From contig JAVDOI010000006.1 in NCBI GenBank assembly GCA_032191485.1, positions 10,857,556-10,921,555 on the forward strand: 64,000 nucleotides of DNA. Reading direction: 5' to 3'. The translations under genes and the position numbers were made by a program. The notes beneath the pieces were generated by a model. It was not told the origin of the DNA. It saw only the letters and a list, made by a program, of their open reading frames with translations, and ran no database searches. Source of the stretch: Leptoclinus maculatus. Its lineage: Eukaryota; Chordata; Actinopteri; Perciformes; Stichaeidae. This document shows, in pieces, positions 13,901 through 41,200 of the stretch. The stretch's first letter is position 1. Each line of letters starts with the position of its first letter.

Positions 13901-13969
13901 TTGTGGAACTTGCTGAGTCGACAGTCACCAGGAGAGAGTCGACCACTGCTTCAGGGGAGGATTGTTTGA
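7923..13969 (+). CDS. pmel: PMEL (premelanosome protein), 12 coding exons, complete
   Basis: Melanosome structural protein whose cleaved lumenal part forms the amyloid fibrils on which melanin is deposited. Exons: 7923-7980, 9116-9211, 9302-9448, 9786-9920, 10620-10781, 10885-11169, 11276-12319, 12419-12592, 12715-12817, 13021-13226, 13314-13404 and 13816-13969. The frame closes at 884 aa. Order: signal peptide (about 1-19); N-terminal region with NQT and NCT glycosylation sites; PKD domain (about 205-294) with the WDFGD motif; a repeat domain in one 1044-bp exon (295-642); a Lys-Arg proprotein-convertase-like site in VVAKRQ; a Cys-rich kringle-like domain (about 701-803); one membrane helix (about 815-832); and a cytoplasmic tail with an ESRPLL acidic-dileucine sorting signal. 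The repeat domain is Ala/Asp/Val-rich, unlike the Pro/Ser/Thr/Glu-rich mammalian one. It could be either teleost paralogue, pmela or pmelb; I cannot tell which. Confidence 0.96.
11585..11965 (+). repeat. In-frame tandem repeat of the PMEL repeat domain
   Basis: Inside pmel exon 7 a 78-bp block (26 codons, Asp-Ala-Asp-Thr/Pro-Ala-Ala-Ala type) starts at 11629 and again at 11707. A larger 234-bp block starting at the sequence encoding VEVATAAPVAVEE recurs from 11585 to 11819, so the next copy of the small block starts at 11863. Spacings of 78 and 234 (3 x 78) keep the frame. The copies are almost identical at the DNA level, which suggests recent amplification or homogenisation. Confidence 0.9.
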
Positions 13970-16900
13970 ATATCATCATCAGCTCATGCACTCAACATTT
14001 ACAGCATCTGTTCAAACATTGACTTTATACACATAATACAATATTATAACTCCTGCTCAATGTATTAAACCAGAACTAATTAAATGAACCAGTCCTGTGT
14101 ACAATATGTGCAGAAATAGAAAGGAATCAAGTGTGGAACAAAGAAGTGTCACAAGAATGATGAAACATTTGTAGAGGAAAGTGATATTTATTTTGACCTA
14201 CATATTTTGTATTAATTAGTATTGGTAGTTTATAGAAGCCATAATTTATCCTCTACTTAGAGTAAACCAATTGGAAAATCATTGTTAACACATTCCAATT
14301 CATTCTTTTTACAAAGTAATTTAAATCACTTACATCACAGAATGTTATCCTGTTTGCTACCCTGAAATGAATAAAGTGTTTATCACCATCATGTTTTTGC
14401 TTTTCCCCATTTATTTAGTTTTCTACTGCATGTGAAATTCACAGGTATTTATGTCCTGAATTAATGATAATATAATGACAGTAGTAATCACAAATGCAAA
14501 TATTTGGTACATTTACTCAATAATAAGGTCAATACAAGGCTATGGCAGGATCAATGAGAAATTGATTAATCGAGTCACCAATACAAAATGTTTAATTTAT
14601 ATATTTAAATATCGTATTTTATGAATCTTCTTTTTGTTAGTACAGCTCTGATCAATTATTTCACATTAAGGTATTGTTGCACTGCCCCAAGTAGCCAAAA
14701 AACTAAACCAAAAAATGCAAGTTTAACTACAGTAAAAATTCTAAGATCATTACCACTGAACACCCATCAGTGCTAACATACTGCAACGACTTTATGTTTA
14801 AAGAAAAGCATAGATGAATAACATTGTGAAATGGGCTCTAGAACACATCCCATGTTTACATTGAGCCACAGATTAGATACAAGAACATTTCGACAAAACA
14901 GAACAGCATATAGATTCTGTCTTAGAAATAATGTAAAGTAGAATATTTTTTAAACAACAAAGATGCCTTGTTTAATAAAATATGCACAGGCATGTTATAA
15001 ATGTTTCACATGTGATCTCAGCAGGCACTAGATGGAGCAGAGATGTAGTCAGAGGTGGTGTGGTTACAGGAATACCATCCTGTCTCTCTCTGTTCAATTA
15101 AAATGATTTATCAAGATGTTGCAGGCTACCTTCATGCACTGAGTTGACGAAGAGCTGCTGATCGTAGCATGCACATCGTATGACACACTGCAGTGCAGGA
15201 AAAACGGCTGACGTCAATGCAGCAAAACCTTTAATGGAAGAAGGCACATGGCCTGGCCTGTGCGGTATAAACCATGTGGGGTGATGGGGAAGGAAAGCAA
15301 AAGATGGCTCTTGATAACCTGGTTTGCTTTTGTGAAGTGAAGGTGTGAAGTGACAGAAAGCTGAACATTATGTCTTAATGACTGATTTTACTGAATTTAA
15401 AATGCAGTCTATTGTATTACTGCACTAGAGTGGGAATCTATAAGGCAGTGAAATATGAGAAGCAATAGATACATACTGTGCACCTTTCTCAACAAAACTA
15501 TTTGGGATATCAGGAAGAATCTTGTATTGTGTGGTTTCACTCATGCATGCGCCATAATGTCCTTTCTCTGTCTGTCTCTCTTTACTTACATGAATATGTA
15601 GACTTGTGTAACACTGCAGTGCTCCATTACAGTAATTACACAAACACAGCCATTAATCATCCTGCACCGTTAACGTGTCTCTGGCTCACATGTACAAAGT
15701 GTTGTCCAGCCATCTCCGTCCTTTCCGGACGTGCACTGCACTGCAGCCAAGACAAACCCCCAGAGCTCTGCTGGAAGGCCATAATTTTTCACATGATGAT
15801 CTCTATCTTGGACCTGGCAGTCCTCCCCGGATCTTACCAGGCCTGCAGCTTTTAATAGGTCAAAGCATCCTCACCACTTGTCACAGTTCAACTGGCTGAA
15901 CTGTCACAAAGCTCCAGAAATTGGCTTCTCTTTTCCAAATAACCAGACCAGAGGTTTTGAGTCCTCTCTGGACAATGAGCCTGGAGAGGAGTCAGTGGGT
16001 TGACGCCACACAAGCAGCTTCACAGCTCAGATTAATTTGAACAATTCTTTATTGCTCACCGCTCCCTAGCAACTGATGTTAAAAGGGATGCAATTTCCTT
16101 CATCTGCCCTCTCCATTGCAGAAACCATCACAGTCAAGGATCTTTTGACGAGTCTCACTACAGCCCACAATCAGCATACATTCTACACATTTTACCATCC
16201 TAAAATCTATTAAAGTGTCCGATTTGAGTTAAAACATTTTACAACTAATTTCTTTCTTCTTAATGAGGTACTCAAAAAATAAATCTAGCATGTGAACCAT
16301 TATTACATTAATCACTTGACTGTTTGGGGGAGTTTCTTTCTATATAACACTCAGGAGTTTTTAGTTGATGGAAATTCTTTACAAATACAGAACTAAATTT
16401 GTTTTATATTAGCGGTTTATAAGAAAGCTGCAATATGCAACTTGCACTCCAAGTTGCCACAGTCCATAACTGTTTATATTCATAATGATACTCCCAAGCG
16501 TATTCATAACCATACCGTAACCATAGTTTATTTGCACCATCTATCTGTAACCTTAATCATACTATAGTTGAAATGCGCAAGAATAGTAGAAAGCAAATTT
16601 ACCTTCGGTAAAACAAATAAATATTGTCATTTAAAGTAATCCAGAGTGTTTGCAAATGTGGTCAATATGGATGTTCTTGCCTAGCAATTGTGTTTGGATA
16701 TTATCGCTACGATTCGCCAAAGTTTGACTCATTTTCTTATCAGAGGCCACACCCTAGACATCGTGAACATAGCATCATAGCACAATATTTCATTCACTTT
16801 TATCCTGATAGCTAAATGCCTGGTTAGGTTTGAGACAATGCACACATACTGTGAGTTCAGTAAGCGGATCAGATATATTCTATCCTGTCACTGTCAAAGC

Positions 16901-18798
16901 TGCATGATTGGATTCATGGCCCCTCCGGGATTTCTCAGAGAGAAGGATCAATCGCCAATGGTAACATCTGGCTGATGGTTAGAATTACTGATACAGCCCA
17001 GTTCAAAATTATTTCAATGTATGTGTGTTTGCATGTGCGCTTGTGTGGCTGACATACACCTCCTGCAGCAGGATCAGGGGAAAAGAATAGAAAGTGAGAT
17101 ATTCCCTGAGCAGACAGAGTGAGACAGAGGGGGAGGGAGGGAGAGAGAGGAGAGAGTTACTGACCATAGAGCTCGTTGATTAGATTACAGAGCTAAGACT
17201 AACATGGGCCGTTTATTACACAGAGAGCCAGACCTCTGCAGTAACTGCCATGCAGACGTAGAGAGAGGTAAAATCAAGTGTGTAAGTGTGTGTTTGTGAA
17301 TGGCAGACTGAAGAAGAGATAACTATACTTTTACTACAGTGTACTCCAGATGCTCCATCAGGAAGAGGAAACCCAATGTTAAATTTAATCAGAAAAAGTG
17401 ATGAGTGCAGGTCAAAAGAAAGGCTGCTAGTTGATGTGTAAGAGTGTGTACATGTGTTTGAAAAAGAAACAAATATGACTCAATATGTTATAGTTGGTTG
17501 TGCAGACACAAGAGAGCATAAATGGACAGGATTAAGGTACTAAGCATCACAGGGAGGGGACACAAAGAGAAGAAAGTGCCACACCCAGTCGCCACAGAGC
17601 ATGCTCAGAATTGCGTCAACTTTATGAGAGTGGGAGCCCGTCTGCAGTCCTCAATTAAAATGGCTATAGAGCTCTCTCTCACACACACACACACACACAT
17701 ACACACAGGCACACACAAGTACACACACTGCATAAATATTTGAAGGTGCAGCCTTAAAGACATCATTAACGTAACATTTTTAGCCAACATTTGAAGCTTT
17801 TGTACATACATGAAAATGTACAAACAACAGTGATAAGTATGAAATAGTGTTCAAGGATCTTGCTGCATGCTTGACAAATAGTACTCACATCTCTACAGAG
17901 AAAGAAACTATCTAATACACTATTACTGCAATGGTTTATAGCACTTTTTGTACCTGAAAAAGATAAGTTATAATGTCAAGAGCAAAATACATTTACAGGT
18001 AAAGGTGCTATAAAGTTGTATGTTTTCAGACTCTACCTGCAAAACCCCCCATTGTTCACCACAAATACTGAAAAGTTATTTGACAACTCTCTAACAGGGA
18101 TTACTGGATCTAGTGCATTTTCAAGGATAGAATAACTGCAGAGTCATAGTTCTGCCTCAGACACCCAGAATATCAATAAAGTGTTCCATTACTGTAAAAG
18201 GAGAGAGAGACAGAGAGGAGGGAGGAAGGGAGACAGATAGACGGGGAGGAAAGAATTAAATCAATGTATCCACATGATTCTATTTACGCTACAATTTCAC
18301 AGTTTCTTAGTGAGAAGCAGGTAACAGAATCCTTGACACATACATGTGAAAATGGGTAAAATTATATATATATAGGAATGGTGTGGAGAAACAAAAATCT
18401 AAACTAACTGAGTGAACAAGTGTCAACGAGGGCATGAATCAGAGAGGCGAGGAGGGGTGGGCTTGAGGAGACATCTTTAGATATTAAAGCAGTAATGTGG
18501 AAGCCAGTATGGCCTCCTGCCAAGTGCTCTGGTAAAAGGGTGGAGCTGTAGAGACAGAGAGAGGCTGGGTCCATCTCTGAAGGGTAGGGAGTGGCCAAAG
18601 CATGTATGCTGATGAGCGAGAAAGGAAGGGTACATGTGGGTGGGGTGAGGAGAAATGAGGGAGGGGGGAGGCGTAAGGATGATGGGATAGCCAGCCTGTG
18701 TGCATAAAAACCCCCAGTACTCCTCAGTCTGTCTTGTAGCTTCACGAGCATCTCATAGCCTCCAACTCTCCTTCTTTCCTCTGCAACAGAGAACAACC
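13970..18798. other. pmel 3' UTR and pmel-prph intergenic region
   Basis: A polyadenylation signal AATAAA at 14370-14375 lies about 400 nt after the pmel stop and probably ends that transcript. The following 4.3 kb is AT-rich, with a short (CA)n tract at about 17680-17710, GA-rich tracts near 17125-17160 and 18200-18250, and no recognisable gene. The longest open frame (15478-15855) shows no family features. The last 100 bp carry the prph promoter, listed separately. Confidence 0.6.
18702..18798 (+). promoter_or_regulatory. prph TATA-like box and 5' UTR
   Basis: A TATA-like stretch, GCATAAAAAC, lies at about 18701-18710, roughly 90 bp before the prph start codon. With a usual 25-30 bp spacing, transcription would start near 18735 and leave a 5' UTR of about 65 nt. 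The open frame runs upstream of the chosen ATG, but MSHSSM is the family-typical start. Confidence 0.5.
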
Positions 18799-24457
<5,659 letters not shown>

Positions 24458-26418
24458 AAAAAAATGATTAGAAAATGTGAAGGCCTGTGCCACGAAAGAA
24501 AAAGAAACAAACAAAAAGGAGGAAAAAAACTGAAAAAAACTCAAACTCTGATCTAGTCCTCATTCCCACTAGTTATGTGTTAAATCCTCTAGCAGACCGT
24601 CTCCAATTGAATGAATGAATCCCTTTAGACAGTGTCACTTTGGTGCTATTTAAGACACCAAACCTTGCTAAACACTTGTGTCATCTGTACGGCTAAGCAA
24701 AGCCACTTTAATAACATACCACTTGAGGCCTTAGTTTACAGTGCAATCCCGTCGAATCCTCAGTCGACAACATGTTTGTAGCAGAGTAATAAACTACAGG
24801 TTGGAATAGACAGTTTAAATTAAGGATTTTAGTAGTTTGTGTCATAGATATGACTTACTAACAAAACTTCAGACACTGCCGCCCATTGGTCAATACACCT
24901 TAGACTGATAATAAATGGACTTATTTGCATTTGTTTTAGAAGCTTCGCTATCCTCTTATAGTGCAAACGAACGAGTCAACAGATACATGGATTATTATTA
25001 AACATGCAACACACTGGAAAATGTTGACACTGAAAATATGACAAGCAACCAACTGAAAATAATTTAGCTGAATGTGCTTTGCAATGCTGTATGTATCTGA
25101 CACTATTGATGAATGAATATGTAATTGAAAATAAACGTAACTGCAGCAAATCTGTTTTGTCTGTCCACATAACCCATTATGAATATACATCAACAAGTTT
25201 TTTGGGGTCTTATACTATTATTTTCTAAGCAGTGTTGAAAACATAAAAATGTGTCAAGCCTCTTTAAACCCAAGAATGAAAACTTTCACCACTTGCCATC
25301 TTTATTTTTTTTTTATTTAAGTGCGAATGACGGGGCTTGGTGACAAAACATAGATACACTTTATATTGAACAAAGAACATTTTCAGGTATAATAATAAAG
25401 TAATTATCATGTGATCACTAAGGAGGTTTGTAAACAACTGCAAATGACGAGTTTTAGTAAAAGGAAGTCCTTACCGTAATATTACATAGCCCTAAGTACA
25501 ACCTTCTAGGCGACACTTTTGCTCGCCCTGCACGTTTACAACACGCAAAGGTCAACCATGGCTCCTGTCCTACTTTCTTTGCTTCAATCTGACACTGAAA
25601 ATGCATTGATTTTGGTTAATTTAGAGGTAGATTCTGTTGGAAATACACAGACTGTACAAAGTCAGATTGCTAAACCTTGAGAGGCACTTGCCTGAAATAC
25701 CGAACTCAGGACAAAAATACCAATGTGAAAACATTGTACATCCGCTTCCTGTGTTATCAGTCTTGGCGCGAGACTTGTCCGATTCTCTCAGACAGAAACC
25801 ACTGTCACAACTAACGGAAAAGCTCTTAACTTTACACACCAACGGCTGCTGAACACGGAACCTGTCGAGTTCGATCTGGTAAACCAATCACTGTTGTTTG
25901 TCTTTATCTGAACCAAGATTCCAGAAGTCATTGCGCGGTCAGACCGCTGTAAACTGAAGCTAACGTTAGCTGTCTGTGGCTACATAACATCAGCATTATG
26001 TGGAGACGAGCCATCCTTTTGTAGAAGAAGCTAGAGAGACCCCGTGGCTAATATAAACCCTTGATTAGTGTAACGTGTAATGTCACAGTGAACATTTTAA
26101 TGCCTGGAAGAATTAACTACAAGTTACCTAACTTTAGTAACGTTACCCACTTAAAAGTACTCAGATCAATCAGGTTCAAGTCAATCAGTTAATAATCAAA
26201 CCATGAAAAAGATGGATATTCCCTCTCTACGTGACAGATCAGCCAGGTCAAGATGTTTTAACTGCTTCTTAGTTTTGAATGTCTTGTGCTGTATAAAACG
26301 TAAAGTGTAATTATTATGTATATTATGTGTTAGTCTCTCTGTATCCTACTGTACTGTGTGGCTGAATCCACTGAACCTTCACCTTTAGGCTGTCTGATGG
26401 TGAGTGGACTTATTCAGG
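24458..26418. other. prph 3' UTR and timeless upstream region
   Basis: AATAAA at 24910-24915 and 25130-25135 are candidate polyadenylation signals for prph. From about 25480 the sequence becomes richer in CpG and looks like a promoter for timeless, with an E2F-like TTGGCGCG at 25763-25770 and a CCAAT box at 25884-25888. One or more noncoding timeless exons probably lie between about 25900 and 26400; a possible acceptor TTTAG sits shortly before the coding exon, but I cannot place the exons exactly. Confidence 0.5.
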
Positions 26419-34667
<8,249 letters not shown>

Positions 34668-37600
34668 TGACTTTCTGTAATGGACTGTAAAAACTGCAGA
34701 CGGGGGAGTCATAAAAGGTTCTTACTTTGCTCAGAGGTGGATACAGACCTCTGGAGGTCTGTAGTCCAGAGAGGAGAAACTATTAATGGAGTACCAAGCC
34801 CCAAAAAACAGGTCCTTAGACCGGCCCCTTGTGAATACATGGATCCTATTAAGCAATTTCATGTTGTCATCCCTTTGGTCAGCTTGATTGGTGCCTTTTT
34901 GTAGTTCTGGTATATAAATGCTGACTCTTCTTTTTTGTTCATCGTTACTGTTCTCTTTGCATCCTCGGCGTGTACATCATACAGGTTTTGCTGTCTGTGA
35001 AAGATTTGCATCACAGGATTTCATCTATAACTTTGAGCTGCAGGTTAATTGTTTTGTTATTTTAGTAACCTTACCTTTTGGATTTCAGAGTAAAAGAATT
35101 CATGCCTACTTATTAATAAAAGAACACTGATGTCCAAATATTGTCTCACTGGCAGCTTTTGTTGTCATTCTGTTGCACTGCATCATTTTCAACAGTAGAG
35201 GGCATTTAAATGTTAAACTATTGCGTTTGTGAATTACTTTATTATTTGAATATCTGTATGTAGAATATCTCATTTAAACGCTTGAATGTATTGTATATCC
35301 CTTTTAAATTTGCAAAACTTTTTAGTATTTTATCTCTGTAGTGCGTGAGAACAGCCTCAGTGTAAATGACGGATTATAATCTCAATCTGTCCATATGTTT
35401 TTTATACTTCTGCAGAGATGACATGAACAGATGTATTTGGAGTGAGCTTTCTTCAAAGAGGATCCTGTATCTGTATATGTGTGCAGTTGCTGCCTGTAGT
35501 CGTCCACGTTTTGCAGCTGTGTCGGAGGTGGTCTCTTGTCCCCACATCTGGACCATGTTAGTAACTTCCTGTCACAGCATCTGTTCTGCCCCCATCCTAC
35601 AGAGCCACAATGCAGCCCTGGCAATCCACAGATACTGCCGTGAGGGAAGCATGTGAGCTCAATGGTGGGTGGGTGTAGTTCATGAAACTTCAGAGGTTAG
35701 AGGTGTATCTCTTCCTCTGCACAGAGAACTGTCCCAACATGTCCCCATGTGTTAACCTAAACCAGGCTTGGACAGTCTGTATATTGAGTTTACAAGGATG
35801 ACTCATTGTTTTGTAACCAGAACATAAAAGCCTGAAGGCTGTTTTGCATAAATGTTGGCAACAGATGCATTATACAGTAATTTTATTTAATCATGCAAAC
35901 TTTCAGTAAATAGAAACCATACTTTTAGTAAAAATGAAGACCTCGCTTTTCATTTAGAAGCTGCAAAAAGTCACGGAATTCACCCTCAAGTGTTTGAGTT
36001 GATACATTTTCCTCAGAAATGACAGGTTTAGGATTTAACACTTACAATATATAGGTAGAAAATAGGCATTAAAAGGTATTTCAAGCATACCCTCAAAAAA
36101 CTCAGCCACAGTCAGTATTAATGTTGCTGCTTATCCACAAATGGATAATTAATTGTTAAATCCTGTAAAGGTTGTATAGCTCTATGTAGGGATTCTCCTG
36201 CTTGGGTTACCTTGGGGCACAGTCTAATTTAGGGAAATTTTCAGGGAAATGTACACGTGAGGGGTGGAGGAAAAACAACCTAATTTGTTTGTCGTGTTTT
36301 TCCCACAACTCACTAGGATTGAACTGAGATTCATGTCGCCACACAACACCACACGTAGCCTTTACCTATCTGTTTTCATGAGTCGGGTAGTTCATAGAGG
36401 GACATTTCTTTGTGGAATCTACAAGCCATGTCAAAGTAATAAATAATCTCTAATCTTAACGATCTGCTAATCAAGTCAAACCTGACTGAACAGATCATAG
36501 AATTATCTCCATTTGTAAATGTAGACTGTGAACGCCCTGCAAATGGTAAACAATGAACACCTGTGGGTATAGCTGTTCAACTGTTAGTGTGGTGGCCATG
36601 CAGTCTATGGTCGTAGCTATAAAAATTCAACTCCCTGGCTCACACACGTGCAAGTACCTCCTCCGGTTGACCCTGTGGTGCAAGTGAAGTGCTCCTACAG
36701 TCACAGTCTCAGCCTCACAGCTGTAGCTCATTCCTTCTGAATGTACCAACACAATCCATTCCACAGGGTCTTATGTCAACAGTTGTTACTCTAAACACAG
36801 CAAATACCCAACCATCTTCAGTGTGTAACTATATGAATTCAAAAGAAGAAGATAATGAGTTGGCCTCTAATATATATAACTTGTCTGTATATTTCATGTC
36901 TTTACCACTTTCTAAAAAAGACATCCTTTAAAAAGGATTTAAAATTTGTATTTTACTAATAAATTATGGATCAGATATACATCTATGAGGATAACTTCGG
37001 AGTTGTCAGGCAGTAAACAAATGATCTTAATAGTCCTGTCATTAAAACATGAGTCATCAAGTCGGCAGTTATAAATGTTAATATGTGATGATTACTGATA
37101 AGGGACAAAGGTTTCTCACTTTCTGATAGCCAACAGCAAACATTAGGAAGTCACTAACAAAACTCAATAATAATGAGTTTTAATTGCCTGTTTTTGTTTT
37201 TAATATGTGTATACCCAAGATTCCATGGAAAGCTGTATTGATACTGAGTGGATTAACCTGGCGAAATGAAGTACATTTTGTGGACTCACTCTGTAAACAA
37301 ACAACCTGGCAACCCAAAATGTGTTAATGTTGTTTTTTGCCCTATAACACATTAATAGTTATTATTAAAGCCATTAATTACAATTATGAACCCTTTACAA
37401 ATAGTGCTTTATTAAAAAGTGGCACTGTTATAACTTGCACTTTCAACTAATCCTTAATTAAAGACAAACAGCTGTAGATTAACCAGTGTGGGCAAAGATT
37501 TATTTGTTGTCATATGGGGAGTTTTGGGGGGGGGGACAAGGTTAACAGTTGTAGATGTACTTCTGTGACTCTTATCGGTTCATTATTATGTATTCTGTTA

Positions 37601-37670
37601 AACCCCCGTTAATTGAGTGAGTTAATCACAGGAGCTCAGGTAAAGCTGGCTCATTAAAGCTCGGGCCTCG
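34668..37670. other. timeless 3' UTR and downstream spacer
   Basis: A timeless polyadenylation signal, AATAAA, is at 35115-35120, about 450 nt past the stop. After that the sequence is AT-rich without recognisable coding regions; the small open frames at 35366-35656 and 36689-36931 show no family features. A run of ten G at about 37527-37536 precedes the GC-rich tmem198 promoter region. Confidence 0.55.
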
Positions 37671-38254
37671 TCTGTGGCCCCCCCTCACCCCTCACCCGTC
37701 ACCCCTCCCCGTCCCCCGGGCTTTTCCAACGGCCCAACTGACGATGCAGGATGGAGATAGAAAGGGGGATTGCCTTGGAGCGAACAACTTTTTCTCCTTT
37801 TGTTTTTTTTTTAGGTGCCGTTTAGTTCAGCGGGGAGAGGGGAGGTGTGTGAGGGAGGATCGGTAAGATTTTCCAGAGAAGAAGGGTCGGACTTGTAGTA
37901 GTTTGCTTGTGGAGTCACAGACGGGAACTCCAACGGTTAATTTGGATACAAAGTTGTGTGACTGACTTGAGGCACCGCGGAGAATGTAAACTAACCAACC
38001 GTCCTCAGATCAGATCTACTGCGGTCACAGCTAGGTTGGCGTTTTTTGAAACATTTCCATGAGGCAGGGATAGCAACAAAAAAACGATGCCGTTGTTCTC
38101 GGTTTAGTGCAGCCTGTGAGTTTAAAAAGAGCCTGCGGAGAAGTTGAGAGAAAACCGGTTTTCCCTGGTACCCTGCCGCCGCTTTTGTGTCCGTGAATGG
38201 TGGGGTGTTTTTCCTGTTTGACAGGGCCAACTGTGGAACACACAAGACTCATCG
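37660..38254 (+). promoter_or_regulatory. Candidate promoter and noncoding first exon of tmem198
   Basis: A local rise in GC and CpG starts at about 37660, with a C-rich run of CACCC-type boxes at 37680-37730. It ends at a strong splice donor, ATCG then GTAAGT, with the GT at 38255. No long open frame fits a coding exon. The next plus-strand coding exon, tmem198 at 46523, is preceded by a good acceptor (AG at 46441-46442), so a noncoding exon here joined over about 8.2 kb is plausible. This pairing is inference; no transcript is available. Confidence 0.4.
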
Positions 38255-41200
38255 GTAAGTTTTTTAAATCACTTTCATTAAAAAATATGAATCGTTTGTG
38301 TTGCAGATGTCTAATTACTCAATTAGACGACTCTTCGTTTTTAAACACCGGTCTGTTTCTTTAGCTCTCTGCTAGTGGAACATTTGAATTCAGTTAACTC
38401 CGGTGTAATCTTGGAAACAATAGCCGCTCACTGTACCGAGGATGAATGATAATAGCTGAGTGATGGCCCCTCAGATCCTGACTGATCAACTGATAATGTT
38501 TGTAATAACATGTAGCAAACCTGGCTGCTCCCCCTTTTAAAACATTTCTACACTTGAGGCTCATAATGCTATTTATCCTTCATCCAGACATAATGATCCA
38601 GCATAATAAAGGCTTTATCGGTGCGCACTGAACCTTACATTTAGAACAAAATCCTCCAGTACTGTGCTTTAATAATCAGTACTGACTGACAACTCTGGGT
38701 TTTAACTTAGTTCTGTGGTAGTTGTGCTGGTGGAAGATGGTAAGTGGCTTGCAGCTCTTAACAAAAATGAATAATCAATACATCATTTATTTACATCTAG
38801 TTATACGTTATGTATAACAACAGATTGTTTGACAAGTCTGAACACTTGGAGGAATAGAACTTGTATTTATTTATAACGTCCATAGCCTATATGCATATGT
38901 ATGTATATAGCTATATAGGGACATCCTTCCTCTTGGGAGGCGAACATGTCATGTGCCTTCTGGCCCACGTAGCGTGCAAAAAGCCCTGTGGTTCTGCTGT
39001 GTGATCCAGGGTGGGAGTGCCCTTGGGGTTTTTGGGCTGTGTGATGATAGCCTACAGGTCCTGTCTTTACTGGGGAGTGCAGTCTGTAGTTACACCCCCC
39101 TCAGTGCCCCCCCCCATCATCTACTCGACCTACTCTGTCAGCCTGCACCAGATGGTTTTGTCCCTTTGAAAAAAGGCAGAGAGGAAACCCTTCCCTGCTT
39201 TGAGGAAAGAGAGAAGGCAGGAAAGGAGGCATGAAGAGTTGGGTTAGACTGCACATGTTGTTTTGCATGGTGCCTTTTAATTAGCACGGACACAATGGTG
39301 TCATTTTTTGTCTTGTATTTGGTATCAAAATGTGTTAACAGCATGCTCATGTCTCTTATCTTCAGCGATTAAAAACACATCAACGGTATTGAAACGTTGC
39401 TTTTCAGGAGAGCGTTGTTGGGGAGTGAGTGTGCACAGTGAGAACAGCTGAGCCACACAGCAAAGCAGGAATTCCCTTTTTATGAGAACAAACTTTAATT
39501 TGAAGTTTGGGTAATGTGTTTGGATATGCTTTCTTCTTTAAACACAAGCAGTCTTTCCCCCCCTTAAGACAACAGGACCATAGGAGAAGGCTTATTCTTC
39601 TTATTAAGGTATTGGCTTGCTGGCCCTCGCTGTATCTTCCTTTCCAAACTGTAGATAGCTGCATTGGTAAACTATGTTTTGTAGTATAAAGTGAAAGTAA
39701 AGTAAACAATTCATACTTTTTAGTGTACATTATGAAATAAATGTCTTTGGCTAAAGCTGTCTGAGAGCCCATATTAGAAATTTGGGAAACTTCTAGTTTT
39801 ACTTTCAGCTGTTGTGCCAGCTGAAATAGATTAACTTTTTGCTTTCTATGTTTCCCAGTACTTTAAAACACAAGTATTACTCAACAACAGGTCAATAATA
39901 ATTACTTAGGTGAGTCTACCTCACAAGTCTTCAGAATTGTTGGGTTAGCACTCCAGCTCTGTCAGGCCACATGTTCAAGCCTCCTGCATCCATCTTTATG
40001 CTGCACATGGCCATATCTATGAGGAATGACTCCAAGCTTGTCATGGTAAATAAGAGCTCATTAAGAAAGAACTGTGCTGTATAATACAAATAACCATTGC
40101 TGTGGTTAATCTTATATGGAGACTGCTGTGCTTTCTCTTCTTGGAAAGTGCATCAATTATTTTTTTAATGTACTTGTTGTTTTTAATGTGGTAAAAGGTA
40201 GCTAATTCAATATATTTTTGTATTACCCAACCAAAGGTGTAATTGCTATTATCAGCAAATGCAATCAATGCTGTCTTTCTGTGTTAATAAACTAAAGAGG
40301 CCTAACTGAACATGGCTGAGCAGCAGTTTGTTGTTAGACTTAGAGACGAGGGATTCCTGGGTGCAAGAAAAGACCCATTGTCACATGGAAACCACATACA
40401 AACTGATACCAGTTATTTTGAAACATCCACCCATGTGCTACTTATAGCACTTAAACATTGGTTATAGTTAAGACATGAGAGGGGCATTGAATTGGCTTGG
40501 AAAATGAAGGACGCACATGATATTTTAGGCTCGAGAGATCGCTGTAGGAGGTACAATTATTGTCGAGTGGAATTTGACAAAGAGGGTTAAATGGCTGCTC
40601 TAAATGATAGAGCTGCAGACATATATAGGCACTGCATGGAGGTCTGGACCGCTACTGTGTTCTGACTCCCCTTTCTGCCCCTACAGCAAACCTATCTACA
40701 CAGTATCATAACTCAATAAGTGGCCTATTTGATTTACTTTGGCAGTCTGCTTCAGCAGATTTGTTTCTTGCAAACAAACTCCCTTTGAAAAGAGATAAAA
40801 ACACATGTTTGATAAGAGCCAAACAAAGTTTCAATAGACGCCATAATAACATCGACTTGATACAGAACACAACTTGAACTGGTAAAGCGTTGGTGTCTTG
40901 CTCAGGGACACTGGTGCTCTACACTAACCTAGTGTTCATCAGAAGCATATATTATCTCATACACAGTGCCACACTGTCATGCTTTCACTAACATATGGAC
41001 ATCAGACTCTGCCGCACCGCCTACTAAATGCTGCTCTCTACCACAAACCCTAATAGAGTGTTGTGGAACTGCCCCTCCTTGCTGCACACACTGTACGCTC
41101 CTTCCTCTGCTGCTGGATCACAACTTACTGCAGCACAGAGTGTTTACTTGGTGTATGGATATTAGTCCGAGCTATGTTAATGACCATGTGTATTTCTGAT

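Noticed and set aside
15478..15855. 125-codon plus-strand open frame between pmel and prph
   Set aside because: It has no domain, signal peptide pattern or splice structure that would support it, and its composition looks like random intergenic DNA.
37527..37730. G and C runs as possible G-quadruplex regulatory elements
   Set aside because: The tracts are irregular and fold potential cannot be judged here; they are reported only as part of the tmem198 promoter candidate.
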